A DNA stretch of 37,319 nucleotides from a virus, in the IMG/VR virus record IMGVR_UViG_3300042560_002246, positions 1 through 37,319 of that record; one strand, 5' to 3'. The notes beneath the pieces are model-generated. The model ran no database searches. It saw nothing but the letters and a program-made list of their open reading frames with translations, and was not told the origin of the DNA. The translations under genes were made by a program, and so were the position numbers. Of the stretch, positions 1 to 6,927 are shown one piece after another. Every line of letters begins with the position of its first letter. The first letter of the stretch is position 1.

Positions 1-281
1 CTGAAGAATACGAGGCAGCATTGGATGCATTGCTGGTTGCAGCTCAACAGGACGACATAGTTTTAGACGAAGCATTAGCTGCAGTTCCATTATTGGGAGA
101 TGTTGCAGGGGCAGCAGTAGAAGTATTTAACGCACTTGGAAATGCTGGAGCAGACATGTCTCCACAAGTCCGTGAACAATCAGAAAAGGTTGTTATCGCA
201 GCCGTCATTGTGGGACAAATTGCAATGACTGCTACGACAGCAGCCACTAGTGCAGCAGCAGCTGCAGCAAGGAGGCCGTAA
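1..281 (+). CDS. Ala-rich protein, 5' end outside window
   Basis: The frame is open from base 3 to the TAA at 279-281, with no start codon preceded by a ribosome-binding site, so the gene begins upstream of the window. The visible 92 residues are rich in Ala, Val and Leu and end in a poly-Ala stretch followed by Arg-Arg-Pro. There is no recognisable domain. The stop overlaps the ATG of the next gene by one base (TAATG) and a GGAGG just before it serves that gene, so the two are co-translated. A structural or membrane-associated phage protein is possible, but I do not recognise it. Confidence 0.6.
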   Translation, partial: EEYEAALDALLVAAQQDDIVLDEALAAVPLLGDVAGAAVEVFNALGNAGADMSPQVREQSEKVVIAAVIVGQIAMTATTAATSAAAAAARRP

Positions 282-466
282 TGATTAAATTCATCAAAGC
301 ACTATTTAAGGACATTGTAGATCAAGCCTGGACACTTCTGGGTATGTTCGTTGCCTGGGTAGTCTTGGAGGGATCAGCCAAAGATGTAGTAGGAATGCTA
401 ATCTGGGTGACCCTTGGTGTATGGGTAATAACCTTCCCATTACGCTATGAAAAAGACGACGAATAA
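281..466 (+). CDS. small two-helix membrane protein
   Basis: The 61-residue product has two hydrophobic segments (about residues 14-32 and 36-54) and a charged tail ending KDDE. The ATG at 281 follows a GGAGG motif inside the end of the previous gene. Size and topology would fit a holin or another small phage membrane protein, but a better holin candidate is at 11125-11466. Function unknown. Confidence 0.7.
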   Translation: MIKFIKALFKDIVDQAWTLLGMFVAWVVLEGSAKDVVGMLIWVTLGVWVITFPLRYEKDDE

Positions 467-484
467 TTGCGGTATAATATAGCC

Positions 485-751
485 ATGATTAAAAAGACTA
501 TTACCCTAATTGGTGTATCCGTTTTGGCCCTTATCCTTTCTGGCTGTGGCTATGACGGTCACTACAGATACCCCTGCCAGGACCCAGCCAACTGGGGAAC
601 TGAGGAATGCGTCCCACCAGTTTGTGAGGCTGCTGGCACATGCACAAGAGATTTGCTTGGATATGACCCATTGGCTACAGAATCTGCTACAATAGAAGAG
701 GAAATTGTTGAAGAAACAACAGAGTCTGAAACAGTAGAAGTTGAGGAATAA
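485..751 (+). CDS. small lipoprotein
   Basis: The N-terminus has two lysines, a hydrophobic core and a lipobox (LSGC), so the mature protein should begin at a lipidated cysteine and be anchored outside the cytoplasmic membrane. The mature part carries several more Cys residues and an acidic Glu/Thr-rich tail. I choose ATG 485 rather than an in-frame TTG at 467, because a TATAAT box at 473-478 sits exactly 6 bases before this ATG, which implies a leaderless transcript. The stop overlaps the next ATG (TAATG). Phage lipoproteins are sometimes superinfection-exclusion factors, but nothing here proves that role. Confidence 0.75.
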   Translation: MIKKTITLIGVSVLALILSGCGYDGHYRYPCQDPANWGTEECVPPVCEAAGTCTRDLLGYDPLATESATIEEEIVEETTESETVEVEE

Positions 752-1053
752 TGGGAAAAAGATATACATCATCAGAGCTAGAGGCTAGACTAAAGTTTTC
801 TCTTGGTCTTATTCTTGGCTCCATTTTGCTAATGACAGCAGTAGGCATTCTATATGCTTTGATTTTCGTAACCCAGCCAATAGGTGCACAGTCTGAGAAT
901 GACAAGATGTTCTTTAATGTGCTTGGAAGCATTGCAACATTTATTACTGGTACTTTGGCAGGTATTTTAATTGGTCAAAATAATAAGACTGAAGAGCCAG
1001 CAGCTATAGAAGAAGCTGAACCAGAATTTGAAGAGGGCCAAGAAGAGCAGTAA
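751..1053 (+). CDS. two-helix membrane protein with acidic tail
   Basis: This 100-residue protein has a basic N-terminus, two hydrophobic helices (about residues 16-40 and 54-76) and a strongly acidic Glu-rich C-terminus. Translation is coupled to the lipoprotein gene through the overlapping TAATG. No family is recognised. It is probably an integral membrane protein acting with the upstream lipoprotein and small membrane proteins. Confidence 0.7.
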   Translation: MGKRYTSSELEARLKFSLGLILGSILLMTAVGILYALIFVTQPIGAQSENDKMFFNVLGSIATFITGTLAGILIGQNNKTEEPAAIEEAEPEFEEGQEEQ

Positions 1054-1060
1054 AATATAT

Positions 1061-1089
1061 TTGACAAACCCCTTTGTGTTTTGTATAAT
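1061..1089 (+). promoter_or_regulatory. consensus sigma-70-type promoter inside an inverted repeat
   Basis: TTGACA (1061-1066), a 17-base spacer and TATAAT (1084-1089) form a consensus promoter for the gene at 1118. Arms at 1066-1077 (AAACCCCTTTGT) and 1101-1112 (ACAGAGGGGTTT) pair with one mismatch and flank the -10 box, so the site could be an operator or could fold in read-through RNA as a terminator. Confidence 0.8.
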
Positions 1090-1117
1090 TGATACGTAAT
1101 ACAGAGGGGTTTCTCAC

Positions 1118-1312
1118 ATGAGTGACAATACTAATATTGATCTAGATAAGCTTCAATTTTGGGCTTGGCTAGAGATGGGTATTAATAAGGGCTGGGTAAC
1201 TGAGCCATTTTGCAACACTCACGATGGTGACCCATATATGACAGAAGAAGAAGAAAAAGAGTGGGAAGATGGGGGAGACCCATGCCTACACGTAATTAAA
1301 CTAATAGATTAA
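1118..1312 (+). CDS. small acidic protein
   Basis: The 64-residue product is rich in Trp, Asp and Glu, with a run of Glu near residue 43 and two Cys. It is expressed from the consensus promoter at 1061-1089. Its AGAGGGG leader is both one arm of the promoter repeat and the nearest ribosome-binding candidate. I recognise it only as a type of conserved hypothetical protein seen in actinobacterial phages; function unknown. Confidence 0.65.
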   Translation: MSDNTNIDLDKLQFWAWLEMGINKGWVTEPFCNTHDGDPYMTEEEEKEWEDGGDPCLHVIKLID

Positions 1313-1333
1313 TAAATTGAAGGGTATTAAAAT

Positions 1334-2119
1334 ATGAAAAAGATAGCACTTCTCATTGCTATGCTAATTGGCTTTGTGGGAATCGTACCAGCACAAGCAA
1401 ATACAGATGGATCAATTGTCATAATTGATGCTAATTTTGAATCACAGCTAATTACTGGCCAAGTAACTGAAGTTTGCATTACTGCACAGGTAATCTGTAA
1501 CTCAACACCAAAACTCAGAATTGCATCTGAATTTAAGGCATTTAACCACGGCACTATGATGGCAGATGTCATTAGGGCCAACAATCCATCAGCACACCTA
1601 ATCCTGCTTGAGTCTGGAACAACTAAGACTGGCCAAGTAACTGGCATTCAGCTTGTGGCTGCACTAAGCTGGGTATCTGCGAATGCATCAAAGTTTAATA
1701 TTAAGGCTGTATCGTTTTCTTATAACGCAGGAGATGGCAGACGTTGCACACCATCTTCACCAGGTGTAAAGATAGCAACTACACACCAGAATATTGTTAA
1801 TGCTCTTGCTAGCTTAAAGGCTAATGGTATTAAGTTTTATGCTGCATCTGGAAACTATGCAAGTGGCAATAGAGTTGATTACCCAGCATGTATTGCAGAT
1901 GCTATTGCAGTAGGCTCCTCTGATTTTGTAGGCAGCACTAGACTATCTGATATAGTTGTTACTGCTGGAGTTTATACAAGTGCAGTTCTTAAGAGTCAGC
2001 GTAGTGCTTTGCAAGGCCTACACGACTCCTTTCCAATCACATTAACTGATCCAAATCCAGTTATGCTTGGAAACACAACTTCTGTTGCAACTGCTATAGC
2101 AGCTGCTACCAACAGATAA
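1334..2119 (+). CDS. secreted subtilisin-like (S8) serine protease
   Basis: A signal peptide (residues 1-22, cleavage after PAQA) precedes a compact subtilase domain. The catalytic set is in place: Asp32 in VIIDAN, His72 in NHGTMMA, oxyanion Asn174 in AASGN and Ser250 in GNTTSVATA; the segment around residues 183-197 (YPACIADAIAVGSSD) matches the usual family block before the Ser motif. Four cysteines (48, 55, 138, 186) could form disulfides outside the cell. At 261 residues it has no propeptide and is short for an S8 enzyme. A secreted phage protease could act on host surface proteins or mature virion proteins; both are inference. Confidence 0.85.
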   Translation: MKKIALLIAMLIGFVGIVPAQANTDGSIVIIDANFESQLITGQVTEVCITAQVICNSTPKLRIASEFKAFNHGTMMADVIRANNPSAHLILLESGTTKTGQVTGIQLVAALSWVSANASKFNIKAVSFSYNAGDGRRCTPSSPGVKIATTHQNIVNALASLKANGIKFYAASGNYASGNRVDYPACIADAIAVGSSDFVGSTRLSDIVVTAGVYTSAVLKSQRSALQGLHDSFPITLTDPNPVMLGNTTSVATAIAAATNR

Positions 2120-2124
2120 GGCCA

Positions 2125-2196
2125 TCCCCCTTAGCTCAACGGCAGAGCAGAGAGCTGTTAACTCTAAGGTTCGTGGTTCGAATCCACGAGGGGGAG
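2125..2196 (+). tRNA. tRNA-Asn (GTT)
   Basis: The 72-base cloverleaf has a 7-bp acceptor stem (TCCCCCT/AGGGGGA), a TTCGAAT T-loop and anticodon GTT at 2157-2159. The outermost anticodon-stem pair is a mismatch. CCA is not encoded. Confidence 0.92.
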
Positions 2197-2247
2197 CGGA
2201 GGCAAGACGGCTGTTGTCATTGTGATAATTGGTCGTAACTCTCTAAA

Positions 2248-2288
2248 GAGGGGTACAGGTATGGGAAAAGAATGGGCCTGTACCCCTC
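2248..2288 (+). terminator. 12-bp perfect hairpin before heme oxygenase
   Basis: GAGGGGTACAGG at 2248-2259 pairs perfectly with 2277-2288 around a 17-base loop. It is followed by CTTTAAA rather than a strong U-run, so it may stop transcription from the tRNA side, protect a tRNA 3' end, or control the gene starting 22 bases later. Confidence 0.6.
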
Positions 2289-2309
2289 CTTTAAATGATA
2301 AAGGAAAAA

Positions 2310-2903
2310 ATGTTTACTGAGGAATTAAAAAGGCAAACAGAGCAAAACCACTCTGATGCAGAACAAACCGAATTTATGCAAAGCCTATTCAAGGGAAGTT
2401 TGCCAATTGATTCATATGTAAAGTACTTGACTGTCTTGATGTATGTGTATGATACTCTTGAAATAACTGTCAGAGACAACCTTGACGATGATCTTATTGG
2501 AATGTTTTTTGATGATAAGCTAGAAAGGTCTTGGAAGATTTCTGCAGACCTTGGTAACTTGGATAAAGTTATTACTTTTAATGGCAAGCTAACAGATCAT
2601 GTTAATGAATATATGATTATGATTGGTAATGCTAGTCCAGTAGAGCTTTTGGCACATCACTATATTAGATATCTTGGAGATATTTCTGGTGGCCAAATTC
2701 TAAAAAGAATTCTTCAGCAGTCATACGGTTTGTCAGAAGTTCAAATGTCATTCTATGACTTTGACCTTGATATTAAGCAATACCGTGATAACTATAAAGC
2801 AAAGCTTAATAGTTTTATTAAATCTGCCAATGACCAACAACTATTTATAAATACAGCAAATGATGTTTATAAAGTTACAACTAAGATACTAAACGCATTT
2901 TAA
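2310..2903 (+). CDS. heme oxygenase (biliverdin-producing type)
   Basis: This enzyme family opens heme to biliverdin, CO and free iron. The 197-residue protein shows the proximal heme-ligand His14 in QNHSDAE and the family signature YIRYLGDISGGQ on the distal helix, with Gly123 and Asp124 at the positions of human HO-1 Gly139/Asp140. I start at ATG 2310 because AAAGGA lies 5 bases upstream; an in-frame ATG at 2295 would place translation almost inside the preceding hairpin. No bilin reductase is visible, so iron release or heme removal is as likely as pigment synthesis. The gene sits alone between tRNA-Asn and tRNA-Asp, like an inserted cargo gene. Confidence 0.88.
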   Translation: MFTEELKRQTEQNHSDAEQTEFMQSLFKGSLPIDSYVKYLTVLMYVYDTLEITVRDNLDDDLIGMFFDDKLERSWKISADLGNLDKVITFNGKLTDHVNEYMIMIGNASPVELLAHHYIRYLGDISGGQILKRILQQSYGLSEVQMSFYDFDLDIKQYRDNYKAKLNSFIKSANDQQLFINTANDVYKVTTKILNAF

Positions 2904-2907
2904 TATT

Positions 2908-2981
2908 GGCTCCGTAGCTCAGTAGGTTAGAGCACCACCCTGTCACGGTGGGGGTCGTGGGTTCAAGTCCCATCGGAGTCG
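2908..2981 (+). tRNA. tRNA-Asp (GTC)
   Basis: The 74-base cloverleaf has acceptor GGCTCCG/CGGAGTC (one G-U pair), anticodon GTC at 2942-2944 and discriminator G. It starts 4 bases after the heme oxygenase stop. CCA is not encoded. Confidence 0.95.
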
Positions 2982-2985
2982 CTGA

Positions 2986-3058
2986 GGTCCCATCGTCTAG
3001 AGGCCTAGGACACCGCCCTTTCACGGCGGTAGCACGGGTTCGAATCCCGTTGGGACTG
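2986..3058 (+). tRNA. tRNA-Glu (TTC)
   Basis: The cloverleaf has acceptor GGTCCCA/TGGGACT, anticodon TTC at 3020-3022 and a standard T-loop. It lies 4 bases after tRNA-Asp, so both are likely processed from one transcript. Confidence 0.95.
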
Positions 3059-3090
3059 CTCAAACAAACAACGAATGGTATAGTTATAAA

Positions 3091-3969
3091 ATGAAGTTTT
3101 ATTATTTTGGTGGATATCTTGGGCCAGAGGATGGAAACAATGTCTCATCTATTAATAATTTAGAAAAAAATAGTTTTGATGGCGTGTTATTTACTTATAA
3201 TCCATACCAGGGTGATTTTTTTACAAAAATAGCCAGAAGCTTAGATTTAAATCAAAAAATAAAATATATGATTGCAATAAGGCCACACACCATCTCTGCC
3301 CAATATCTTTGTATGATAAATAAATCAATGAATGAAGTACAAAAAGATAGGCTTCAAATTAATTTAATTGCTGGGCACATAAAACCAAATGAAATAGATT
3401 TTGATGGATTTGTTGGAGAAATAACAGACTATTCCTCTGTAAAGGATAGAACCAATTATTTAATAAATTATATAGAAGAACTTTCTAAAATGAAAAAAAA
3501 TGACAAAATTGAAATTCCAGACTATTATGTAAGCTGTACAAATATTTTTTCTTATGAAAAAGCAACTGAGCTAAAAGAAAAAATTATTTTACCTTATGCT
3601 GTTTATAAGAATAATTATTTTTTAGATAGAGAAATTTCTGGCCAAACAAAACCAGGTGCAAAATTAGATATTTCTGATCAAAAAATTATGTTAGCCATTG
3701 CTCCAATTATAAGAGAAACCCAGGAAGAAATAGACACGGAGTTTCCCCAAGATAAACTTATACACACTTATGGTGGGGGTAGCTATATAGATAGAGAAAG
3801 AGCTACAACAGATACTGAATATTTTACATATAGAGAATTTTGTAATTTTATAAAAAAAATAGAATCAGAAAACATATCTGAGGTTCTTCTAAGCGGTTCT
3901 CCCGAAAAAGAACGCCCAAATATGATTCAATATATTAAAAAATATATAGATGGAAATACCACAATTTAA
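3091..3969 (+). CDS. luciferase-like flavin monooxygenase (SsuD-like), copy 1
   Basis: The 292-residue protein resembles the bacterial luciferase-like/alkanesulfonate monooxygenase TIM-barrel family: KYMIAIRPH (58-66) and RLQINLIAG (87-95) match the SsuD beta-strand blocks, and AIAPIIRETQEE near residue 210 matches the later helix-strand block. Such enzymes use reduced FMN or F420 and O2. A paralogue lies at 6924-7742. TATAGT at 3079-3084 stands exactly 6 bases before ATG 3091, so the mRNA is probably leaderless. The gene is visibly more AT-rich than its neighbours and lies between tRNA-Glu and tRNA-Thr, which suggests recent acquisition. The substrate is unknown. Confidence 0.75.
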   Translation: MKFYYFGGYLGPEDGNNVSSINNLEKNSFDGVLFTYNPYQGDFFTKIARSLDLNQKIKYMIAIRPHTISAQYLCMINKSMNEVQKDRLQINLIAGHIKPNEIDFDGFVGEITDYSSVKDRTNYLINYIEELSKMKKNDKIEIPDYYVSCTNIFSYEKATELKEKIILPYAVYKNNYFLDREISGQTKPGAKLDISDQKIMLAIAPIIRETQEEIDTEFPQDKLIHTYGGGSYIDRERATTDTEYFTYREFCNFIKKIESENISEVLLSGSPEKERPNMIQYIKKYIDGNTTI

Positions 3970-4017
3970 ATACCATATTAATTACTTAAATGATATAATA
4001 TATGTAAGGAGTTATAA

Positions 4018-4605
4018 ATGAATCATTGTCAGCTTATTTTTAATTCATTTCCTAGATCTGGAAATGTTTTTATGAGCAATGTGGCACGTCAAACGTTGTC
4101 ATTGGACATGATCTCAAGTGTTCATATACCAGAAATATACCAAGTAAAAGAAATTTTCAATGTGGCTATATTTAGAAATCCAGAAGAATCAATTGCTTCT
4201 TTACTATATAAGCAATTAGAAAACACAGAACTTGGATTTGATATAAGGTCAATGTATCAACCTGCAGAACAAGCATTTTTAAATTATCAAAAATATGTAG
4301 ATTATGCAACAAAATATTCAGACAATATCCATATTATTAATTTTAATAATGCTAAGGCTGATGCGATACAAGAAATCAAAAAAATTGTTAATAGATTTAA
4401 TTTTAGCTATCTTCCTGGAAAAGAAAATTTAACCATAAATGATATTAGTTTTGAAAACAATAAGGTTTGGGGAGATAGCCACGATGGTCATATGCCAAGA
4501 GAAAAGAGTAAGCTTAGGCTAGAAATCGATAATTTGGTTAGCAGCTTAGATTTTATAGCAGAGGCAGTAGATATGCATAAAAAGATAGTTAAATTAGCGG
4601 CATAG
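4018..4605 (+). CDS. sulfotransferase-family protein
   Basis: PRSGNVF (residues 12-18) matches the 5'-phosphosulfate loop and RNPEESIAS (53-61) the 3'-phosphate-binding motif of PAPS-dependent sulfotransferases; a late MPREKS matches a common C-terminal block. At 195 residues it is short for the family. It has a TATAAT box near 3993 and an AAGGAG site before ATG 4018. It follows a luciferase-like monooxygenase and lies about 1.4 kb upstream of an APS kinase that could supply PAPS. The acceptor (glycan, small molecule or protein) cannot be told. Confidence 0.75.
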   Translation: MNHCQLIFNSFPRSGNVFMSNVARQTLSLDMISSVHIPEIYQVKEIFNVAIFRNPEESIASLLYKQLENTELGFDIRSMYQPAEQAFLNYQKYVDYATKYSDNIHIINFNNAKADAIQEIKKIVNRFNFSYLPGKENLTINDISFENNKVWGDSHDGHMPREKSKLRLEIDNLVSSLDFIAEAVDMHKKIVKLAA

Positions 4606-4613
4606 TTATAAAT

Positions 4614-4686
4614 GCTACCCTAGCTCAGTAGGTAGAGCATCCGCCTTGTAAGCGGAAGGTCAAGAGTTCGAGCCTCTTGGGTAGCT
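4614..4686 (+). tRNA. tRNA-Thr (TGT)
   Basis: The 73-base cloverleaf has acceptor GCTACCC/GGGTAGC, anticodon TGT at 4647-4649 and a standard D-arm and T-loop. CCA is not encoded. Confidence 0.95.
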
Positions 4687-4721
4687 CTGATTCGTGATAT
4701 AATTATTAAAAAGGAGTTTTT

Positions 4722-5546
4722 ATGGCTAAAGCACAAATGCCACTTTCTGGTTTGCTGGGTAAGCACTGGAAGGTGACTAGCTATATGGGCTGGAGAATAC
4801 ACCCAGTAAAGAAAACACGCAAACACCACAACGGAACTGACATTATTTATACCGCTGGAAAAGATCGTGGTATCTATGCCCCGTATCCTGGAACTGTTAC
4901 ATATGCTGGACCATCTAAAACAAAGCAAGACAATGGTGAGCCAAGCGGTTTTGGGTACTATGTAAAAATTACTCATAACATTAATGGTCAATTTTATAGT
5001 TCTTTGTATGCCCACCTTGTAAAAGGCTCTATGAAAGTAAAGCAGGGGGATAAGGTTAAAGCTGGAGATTTGCTTGGAACGATGGGGACCAGTGGTATGA
5101 GCACTGGTGTTCATTTGCACTGGGAAATCTGGAAAGGAAAGACGCATGGATGGTCTGATGACGGCAAGGGCTTCGTTGAGCCAATTGAGTTTATGAAGTC
5201 TTTAATTGCCCTTGAGGGGGCTGCAGATTATGCTAATGTTGGATCTGCCCCATCAAACAAGGCCAGCTCTCCAAATACCCCAGGAGCTAGTGCCAAGCCG
5301 ATTGAGGTTAAGCCAAAGCCCGCTGTAAAGCCAGTTTCTAAGCCTGTACCAAAAGCTACCAAGCCAGCCACAAATGCCCCTCAAAAGCCTTCAAAGGCCC
5401 CTGTAAAGGCACATAAAGTAGTATCTGGGGATACACTTAGTGGAATTGCATTTAAGTATAAAACCACGGTTCAAAAGCTTGTTAGTTTAAATAAGCTTAA
5501 GAGTGCAAATCAGATTAAAGTTGGACAGGTTATTAAACTACCATAA
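4722..5546 (+). CDS. endolysin: M23 peptidase with C-terminal LysM
   Basis: The N-terminal domain is a zinc peptidase of the M23/lysostaphin type: His36 and Asp40 in HHNGTD, His98 in YAHL and HLHWE at 131-135 supply the metal and catalytic residues. A Pro/Lys/Ala-rich linker (about 170-228) joins it to a LysM peptidoglycan-binding domain (about 230-274). This is the layout of a lytic enzyme that cuts peptide cross-bridges; there is no signal peptide, so release through a holin is likely. TATAAT near 4694 and an AAAAAGGAG site precede ATG 4722. The stop overlaps the next ATG (TAATG). Confidence 0.92.
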   Translation: MAKAQMPLSGLLGKHWKVTSYMGWRIHPVKKTRKHHNGTDIIYTAGKDRGIYAPYPGTVTYAGPSKTKQDNGEPSGFGYYVKITHNINGQFYSSLYAHLVKGSMKVKQGDKVKAGDLLGTMGTSGMSTGVHLHWEIWKGKTHGWSDDGKGFVEPIEFMKSLIALEGAADYANVGSAPSNKASSPNTPGASAKPIEVKPKPAVKPVSKPVPKATKPATNAPQKPSKAPVKAHKVVSGDTLSGIAFKYKTTVQKLVSLNKLKSANQIKVGQVIKLP

Positions 5547-5728
5547 TGCCTATTTACGACTATAAGTGTGGATCATGCGATGCCATAGTTGCAATTTCTA
5601 GGGGCATTGCAGATAAAGAAAGAGTTCCAGAATGTCTAGCTTGTCAAAAGCCATTAAATAGAGTATACTCTTCTGTAGGAGTTACCTTTAATGGTGGTGG
5701 CTTTTATTCAACTGATAAAGGAAAGTAA
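5546..5728 (+). CDS. FmdB-family zinc-ribbon protein
   Basis: The 60-residue protein opens with MPIYDYKCGSC, has a second CLACQKP pair and ends in the family's GGGFYSTD motif; two CxxC pairs should bind one zinc. FmdB-type proteins are proposed regulators of poorly known function. Translation is coupled to the endolysin gene. Confidence 0.88.
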   Translation: MPIYDYKCGSCDAIVAISRGIADKERVPECLACQKPLNRVYSSVGVTFNGGGFYSTDKGK

Positions 5729-5730
5729 AT

Positions 5731-5973
5731 TTGCAGGTTCTTAAAGATAGGGTTGAGTGGACACTTACAGCCTTAGATAGATGTGACGCATATTGCTCAG
5801 CCCAGGCTTTTGTAAAAGCTGTTGGCGTAAATGGAGAGCTATTGTTTTGCTCCCATCACTATAATAGTATCGTTAATAATGCAGTAGGCTATGACAAATT
5901 ATCTAAATTTGCCTATCAAATTATTGATGAGCGAGAGCGACTTGTAGAGAATAGATTGGTTGGGGAAAATTGA
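5731..5973 (+). CDS. DUF7455-type small protein
   Basis: TALDRCDAYCSAQAF near the N-terminus and ELLFCSHHY in the middle match a small zinc-binding-like protein common in actinobacteria and their phages. The start is TTG 5731, chosen because AAAGGA lies 8 bases upstream and no ATG is available. The stop overlaps the TTG start of the next gene. Function unknown. Confidence 0.8.
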   Translation: MQVLKDRVEWTLTALDRCDAYCSAQAFVKAVGVNGELLFCSHHYNSIVNNAVGYDKLSKFAYQIIDERERLVENRLVGEN

Positions 5974-6734
5974 TTATTGAGATAATTGGGCTTCCTGGTA
6001 GTGGAAAAACTACCCTAGCTAAAGAGCTTGCAAGCAGAACTAATGCAATTTTATTAAATGGTGACGATGTCAGGGAGGACCTGAGCAGCGACTTAAGCTT
6101 TAGCGTTGACGATAGGATTGAGCAGGCAAGAAGAATTGGTGCAGTAGCAAGGCTTCTGTCAAAACAAGGTCATATTGTTATTGCAGATTTTGTATGTCCA
6201 ACGCAGTCTGCCAGAACAGCATTTGGAAAGTCAGATATTGTAATATGGATGAATACTATTGATGCAGGAAGATATAGCGATACAAATACAATCTGGCAAG
6301 ACCCTGCAGAAAGCTATGTAGATTTTACTTTTACTAGACTTGAAGACGACACCAAAGCTGATACAATTATTAAAGAATTTAATCTGTTTGATTGGTCTGC
6401 ACCAACAACCCTTCAGCTGGGCAGGTATCAGCCATGGCATGAGGGACATCAGGCATTGAAGCAGGAGGCCCACAAAAGAACAGAGCAAGTTCTTATAGGA
6501 GTTAGGAATACATATGGGACTTCGGAAAAAGATCCGCTCACTTATGAGGAAGTTAGAAAAAGAATACTTAAAAGTGACGGAAGTATACATGAACACACAT
6601 TGGTGGTAAAGCTACCAAATATTACCAATATTGTATATGGTAGGGATGTTGGCTACAAAATAGAACACATTGATCTTCCACCAGAAATCCAGGCAATCTC
6701 TGCTACACAGAAGAGAAAAGAACTTGGAATCTAA
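5970..6734 (+). CDS. APS kinase fused to HxGH nucleotidyltransferase
   Basis: Residues 1-about 135 are an adenylylsulfate kinase-like P-loop domain: GLPGSGKTT at 7-15, NGDDVRED from residue 30, and ADFVCPTQSAR in the place of the usual APS-kinase segment. Residues from about 146 form a Rossmann nucleotidylyltransferase domain with GRYQPWHEGH (HEGH 157-160) and a C-terminal ISATQKR, the counterpart of ISxTxxR. Known PAPS synthetases join APS kinase to ATP sulfurylase, which also carries HxGH; here the second domain looks more like the NMNAT/cytidylyltransferase group. TTG start with GGGGA upstream. With the sulfotransferase it could feed a sulfation pathway (inference). Confidence 0.82.
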   Translation: MIIEIIGLPGSGKTTLAKELASRTNAILLNGDDVREDLSSDLSFSVDDRIEQARRIGAVARLLSKQGHIVIADFVCPTQSARTAFGKSDIVIWMNTIDAGRYSDTNTIWQDPAESYVDFTFTRLEDDTKADTIIKEFNLFDWSAPTTLQLGRYQPWHEGHQALKQEAHKRTEQVLIGVRNTYGTSEKDPLTYEEVRKRILKSDGSIHEHTLVVKLPNITNIVYGRDVGYKIEHIDLPPEIQAISATQKRKELGI

Positions 6735-6927
6735 TGCTCGCTCCATTACAAAGGCTTTGACATATAGATTTTGGCAAAGTCTAAATACGTTTATTATTTC
6801 ATTTATCGTTACTGGAAAACTTGAGATGGCAACAGCAATTGTAAGTATTGAAATATTTATTAAAATTATTGTTTACTTTTTCCATGAAAGAATATGGTCT
6901 AGAATTAAGTGGGGCATTCGTAAATGA
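6724..6927 (+). CDS. DUF2061-like membrane protein
   Basis: KALTYRFWQS at the N-terminus, a first hydrophobic helix (FIISFIVTG), a second (IEIFIKIIVYFF) and the ending HERIWSRIKWG fit the DUF2061 family of two-helix membrane proteins; as I recall, this family is often found beside or fused to APS kinases. The start is probably TTG 6724 (67 residues), which overlaps the APS kinase gene by 11 bases; the frame extends further upstream but only inside that gene. The TGA overlaps the next ATG (ATGA). Confidence 0.75.
   Translation: MESNARSITKALTYRFWQSLNTFIISFIVTGKLEMATAIVSIEIFIKIIVYFFHERIWSRIKWGIRK

Noticed and set aside
44-247. Minus-strand open frame opposite the Ala-rich gene
   Set aside because: It is the antisense shadow of an Ala-rich coding frame, with no ribosome site or promoter.
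2295-2309. Upstream ATG for the heme oxygenase
   Set aside because: No ribosome site and very close to the hairpin; ATG 2310 has AAAGGA at good spacing.
6670-6723. N-terminal extension of the DUF2061-like gene
   Set aside because: Lies wholly inside the APS kinase gene and has no family match; TTG 6724 is the nearest usable start.
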